Notes under the pieces: model-generated | What the model was told of the DNA's origin: nothing | The model's database searches: none | Seen by the model: the letters and a program-made list of their open reading frames with translations, nothing else | In this document: positions 5,847 to 8,614 of the stretch, piece by piece | How the letters are laid out: every line of letters starts with the position of its first letter | Numbering within the stretch: the stretch's first letter is position 1 | Program-made: the position numbers and the translations under genes | Source of the DNA: Methanocalculus sp. MSAO_Arc2 | GTDB taxonomy: Archaea; Halobacteriota; Methanomicrobia; Methanomicrobiales; Methanocorpusculaceae | Length of the DNA stretch: 8,614 bases | Assembly: GCA_003838065.1 (NCBI GenBank) | Contig: QZAC01000133.1 | Location: forward strand, 1 to 8,614 | Direction: 5' to 3'

Positions 5847-8026
5847 TAAATAATCAATAATGATCCTTCCCCCCCATTACCTTTACTGCTTATAAGGCCG
5901 GTTTCTTCAGAGTATTTACTGATATCGTTCAGCACATAGAATCTATCGCCAAAGAGATCGATTTCGTTGGCGCGTTCCAGTTCTTTAAACTCATGAGGGT
6001 AAATGGCGATTGTATACCCCTGCAGGCGTCGAGCATATTCCCATGGCCGATCGCTTGCCTTGAGTTCGTTGAGGAGAGTGCGGGTATTATCGTCAAAGGG
6101 GATGACGAGATCCTTAGTGCCCTGCTCTATGATGCTGAACTGCCAGCCGATATCTTCAAATGGAAATGCTAGATCGCTGCAATTCTTCTCAAACAATGAC
6201 AATATTCCTTTACGGTCAAGCCCATTATCTCCCTCATATGAATAGAGTCTCTGAAAATAATCCGCAACAGCAGGGAGGGATAGCGGATCTTCGTGCATAT
6301 CCAGTACCATCCTGCCGATCTCTGCCGTACGCCGCTGCCAGCTGGTAGCCTGACCATAGCGTTCGGTTGACCGGAAGACGTTGACCTCTCCCCGCTCAAC
6401 CTTTCCCTCACGGTTACAGCGGCCGGCGGCTTGGGCAATCGAATCGATACCCGCTATCGCCCGAAAGACAACGGGGAAGTCGATGTCAACACCGGCCTCA
6501 ATCAGCTGAGTCGAGACGACACGGCAGTTAGCACCCTCTTTCAGCAGATCTTTAATCTCTTGTAGGTGTTTTCTCCGGTGGACAGGGCACATTCTGGCAC
6601 TTAGATGGTAGCATATACCATGTTCTGAGAGTGCATCGTGCAGTTTCTGTGCATGCTTTCGAGTATTGACGATACAGAGGACTTGCTTATGCTCCTGCAG
6701 CCTTGCAGAGAGTTCTTCGTCACTTAGCGATCCGAGATCGTTCACATTGACCCGTCGTAACGCTTCGTATAGATCTTGAGGTGAGTGCATGATTTCGACT
6801 GGCCGTAGACTTTCGTCCAGAAGGGTGCCAATTTTTGGTTGAGTTGCCGTACAGATGACGACCGTTGAGTTGTAATTTTTGACAAGTTCTGAGATTGCCT
6901 GCAGACAGGGTTTCAGGTAGTTTGTCGGCAACATCTGGGCTTCGTCGAGTATGATGACGCTTCCGGCAAGGTTATGGATCTTCCGGCACCGCGATCGTTT
7001 ATTTGAAAAGAGTGATTCAAAGAACTGGACATTTGTCGTTACAATAATCGGCATGTCCCAGTTCTCGGCTGAGAGTTTGAGTAGTTGATCCTGTGAGTCA
7101 AAATCGTCCGAGGGTAGAGTTTCCGGATCGAAATTGCTATGGTGCTCCAGAACATTTCGGCTCCCGAAAACATCTCTGAATTTTGCAGCGTTCTGCTCGA
7201 TAATACTCGTATAGGGTATTACATAGAAGATTCGTTTCAGACCGTGTCGCTTTAGGTGTTCAAGCGCAAACGCCATGGATGAAAGCGTTTTGCCCCCGCC
7301 GGTTGGAACGGTCAGCGAGAATATTTGCGGCGGGAGTGTTGCTTTCTCTCTACACTGTTCATAGATCTCTCTCCTCCACCTATTAATTGGAGTTTCCTCG
7401 GCGCTGGAGAGAAAAGCGGCCATATAATCTTCAAATTTCTGGGAGAGGTGTTCAAGTGAATCATATTGTCCTCGAATTGAAGATGCAGCTTGATCAGTAA
7501 ACGCCTCCGTGTCGAGGGAGTCCGCATCGACAAGGCATGAGTAGAGCATCCGGGTGAAGAAGGCTATCGAAAACCCGATCCTTTTTTGAACCGGCTGGAA
7601 TATCGGGCAGAAGCCAGTGAGGTCGGTGGATGTTATCTCATTCCGGTACACTGAATAATCCGGAAGGTTTTTTTTGCCGAGACGTTCTTCAAGCCCGGTT
7701 TCATTGTTCCCGTAATTTAGAAGACCACCATGATGCCCCGTAATGATGTACTCAAGAATGCGGCTTAAATGCCTGGGATATAGCGCCTGTGCTTCCCGTG
7801 CCCCGGCAGTTGAATGATCGATCCGGACGGCAGCACCCTCCAGACGTCGCTGGAACTCGGATGAATACTTTCCGATGTCGTGAAGCAAACCTCCAGCATA
7901 GGCAAGCTCACCACCGTTAAAATCGCCTGCTTGCGCCGATGCAATATCAGCTACGTTCTGCAGATGTTCCTTGAGGTGTTGCCAGTCATGCTTCTCGGGA
8001 TCGTCCGTAGAGTGGGCATAGTACAT
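5846..8026 (-). CDS. cas3: CRISPR-associated nuclease-helicase Cas3 (type I-C)
   Basis: Cas3 is recruited to the Cascade R-loop, nicks the displaced strand with its HD nuclease, and unwinds and degrades target DNA with its SF2 helicase. The 726-residue protein is full length. The N-terminal HD domain shows His17/His21, LLHDIGKYSSEF (His49-Asp50), DHSTAGA (Asp70-His71), GHHGG (His98-His99) and Asp167/Asp169. The helicase shows Walker A PTGGGKT (241-247), DEAQ (361-364), the motif III TAT (393-395), VNTRK near 463-467, STQLIEAGVDIDFP near 505-518 and QAAGRCNRE (532-540). DEAQ instead of DEAH/DECH is normal for this branch. The ATG at 8026 has only a weak SD-like GTGA upstream. It is the first cas gene, and its stop overlaps the cas5c SD. 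Confidence 0.97.
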   Translation of the reverse strand: MYYAHSTDDPEKHDWQHLKEHLQNVADIASAQAGDFNGGELAYAGGLLHDIGKYSSEFQRRLEGAAVRIDHSTAGAREAQALYPRHLSRILEYIITGHHGGLLNYGNNETGLEERLGKKNLPDYSVYRNEITSTDLTGFCPIFQPVQKRIGFSIAFFTRMLYSCLVDADSLDTEAFTDQAASSIRGQYDSLEHLSQKFEDYMAAFLSSAEETPINRWRREIYEQCREKATLPPQIFSLTVPTGGGKTLSSMAFALEHLKRHGLKRIFYVIPYTSIIEQNAAKFRDVFGSRNVLEHHSNFDPETLPSDDFDSQDQLLKLSAENWDMPIIVTTNVQFFESLFSNKRSRCRKIHNLAGSVIILDEAQMLPTNYLKPCLQAISELVKNYNSTVVICTATQPKIGTLLDESLRPVEIMHSPQDLYEALRRVNVNDLGSLSDEELSARLQEHKQVLCIVNTRKHAQKLHDALSEHGICYHLSARMCPVHRRKHLQEIKDLLKEGANCRVVSTQLIEAGVDIDFPVVFRAIAGIDSIAQAAGRCNREGKVERGEVNVFRSTERYGQATSWQRRTAEIGRMVLDMHEDPLSLPAVADYFQRLYSYEGDNGLDRKGILSLFEKNCSDLAFPFEDIGWQFSIIEQGTKDLVIPFDDNTRTLLNELKASDRPWEYARRLQGYTIAIYPHEFKELERANEIDLFGDRFYVLNDISKYSEETGLISSKGNGGEGSLLII

Positions 8027-8041
8027 AGAACTTTCACAAGT

Positions 8042-8392
8042 CTAACAATCCGATGAAGAGATGATAAATGTGGTCTTTTGTATTATTTCACATTTAAAAG
8101 CAGGAAATTGGTAATTATAACTATCTAACATCTCTGAATAGATCTCCTGCAATCTACTATCATAAACCTTTACATCCCTCGGAAATATTTCCAACTTTAT
8201 TAAAATCCAGCACCCCTTTGAACCATATATTATGAATATAATGGGAGATCCCCTACAATCCTCAATGTGTAGCAGAGGCATACAATATCGACCTGGTGGA
8301 CGTAATCTTGGCATGGTTAAGATCTCCCATATATACCTGTGAAGTGGCTCTAAATCGACAATATGGGGGTGATAAAAACTATGATACCTCAT
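8042..8392 (-). CDS. Uncertain small ORF upstream of cas3, 116 residues, unrecognised
   Basis: This open frame fills the space between the upstream gene and cas3, ending 15 bases before the cas3 start. Its ATG overlaps the last 14 bases of the upstream frame. The predicted product has a strand-like hydrophobic stretch (SPIIFIIYGSKGCWILIKLE) followed by a charged, probably helical segment (SRLQEIYSEMLDSYN), a composition compatible with a folded protein. I recognise no family. Against it, the DNA is markedly more AT-rich than the cas genes, no clear SD precedes the ATG, and the region should hold the cas promoter. It may be a small gene, a remnant, or a chance frame. I infer no role in CRISPR function. 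Confidence 0.35.
   Translation of the reverse strand: MRYHSFYHPHIVDLEPLHRYIWEILTMPRLRPPGRYCMPLLHIEDCRGSPIIFIIYGSKGCWILIKLEIFPRDVKVYDSRLQEIYSEMLDSYNYQFPAFKCEIIQKTTFIISSSDC
8091..8100 (-). promoter_or_regulatory. Candidate TATA box of the cas operon
   Basis: The minus strand reads CTTTTAAATG about 65 bases before the cas3 start. With archaeal spacing this would give a start near 8070 and a leader of about 40-45 bases. The match is modest, no purine-rich BRE is obvious ahead of it, and another AT stretch (GTTATAATTA, 8121-8112) competes. The site lies inside the doubtful ORF at 8042-8392. Confidence 0.3.
8241..8330. repeat. Perfect 10-base inverted repeat upstream of cas3
   Basis: ATGGGAGATC (8241-8250) and its exact complement GATCTCCCAT (8321-8330) flank a 70-base spacer. 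A third, shorter copy of the core, GATCTCC, occurs at 8141-8147. Both arms lie next to TATA-like AT stretches. They could be operator half-sites for a regulator of the cas operon. The wide spacing argues against a simple hairpin. Two of the three copies also encode Glu-Ile in the doubtful ORF, so coding is another explanation. Confidence 0.4.
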
Positions 8393-8612
8393 AGAGGTTT
8401 CGTCTACCTACCCCCTTCTTTCCCATCCCCGCATACACCACCGCCAACCCCTCACCAAACACCTCTCCTGCCATCCTGGGGTTGACCTCAACTTTCCCCA
8501 CCCCATACGTCACTACACCGTCTTCACTCAACCAGGACACAACCGGGATACTCAGGATGGATATTGGAAACACTTCATCAGCCGCCCCTTGCCAGCCACC
8601 TGCAGAGAACAA
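8379..8612 (-). CDS. C-terminal part of an unrecognised protein, cut by window edge
   Basis: An open frame runs in from the right edge and ends at TAG (8381-8379). At least 77 codons are visible, and no true start need be in the window; the TTG at 8612 is only the first possible start codon. The product is rich in Gly and Val, with segments such as DGVVTYGVGKVEVNPRMAG and VVYAGMGKKGVGRR, suggesting beta strands and turns. I do not recognise the family. The DNA is more GC-rich than the region downstream, so the compositional change at the gene end may mark the edge of the CRISPR-Cas island. The plus strand is also partly open here, so the strand call is tentative. Confidence 0.5.
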   Translation of the reverse strand: MFSAGGWQGAADEVFPISILSIPVVSWLSEDGVVTYGVGKVEVNPRMAGEVFGEGLAVVYAGMGKKGVGRRNLYEVS

Positions 8613-8614
8613 GC

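Noticed and set aside
8042..8392. Reading the small ORF ahead of cas3 as an anti-CRISPR-associated regulator or toxin-antitoxin gene
   Set aside because: No helix-turn-helix, nuclease or toxin motif is visible in the product, and it has no partner gene. Naming a function would be invention.

Overview
The window holds a complete type I-C CRISPR-Cas locus, read entirely on the minus strand (right to left). The gene order is cas3, cas5c, cas8c (with a likely nested cas11c), cas7c, cas4, cas1, cas2. These are followed by an intrinsic-type terminator, an AT-rich leader and the first CRISPR repeat, which is cut by the left edge. All seven cas frames are intact, with recognisable catalytic motifs and near-usual family lengths.

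The host is probably a prokaryote of medium GC content. Start sites preceded by GGAGGTG or GAGGTG, and TATA-like boxes in the leader and upstream of cas3, fit a euryarchaeon, perhaps a methanogen. No marker gene settles this, and a bacterium is not excluded.

Layout by region: (1) 1-326 is the array edge, leader and terminator, with no convincing gene. It contains a shrunken repeat-like element (61-84) between leader and first repeat. (2) 327-2406 is the adaptation module cas2, cas1, cas4. (3) 2403-5835 is the Cascade module cas7c, cas8c/cas11c, cas5c. (4) 5846-8026 is the nuclease-helicase cas3. (5) 8027-8392 is AT-rich and holds a doubtful 116-codon ORF, TATA-like boxes and GGAGATC inverted repeats, so it probably contains the operon promoter. 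(6) 8379-8614 is the C-terminal end of an unrecognised, GC-richer gene.

The genes are tightly coupled. There are 4-base overlaps at cas5c/cas8c and cas7c/cas4, an 8-base stop-to-start step between cas8c and cas7c, and Shine-Dalgarno (SD) sites overlapping the cas3 and cas1 stop codons. The only real gap is the 61 bases between cas4 and cas1.

In the expected working scheme, Cas4-Cas1-Cas2 trims and inserts spacers at the leader end. Cas5c cuts the precursor at the repeat hairpin. Cas5c, Cas8c, Cas11c and Cas7c form the interference complex, and Cas3 degrades the target. I found no wholly new system. The points most worth checking are the strong internal ribosome site for Cas11c, the degenerate leader-side repeat, His in place of the expected Tyr in the Cas5c active site, and the uncharacterised sequence upstream of cas3.
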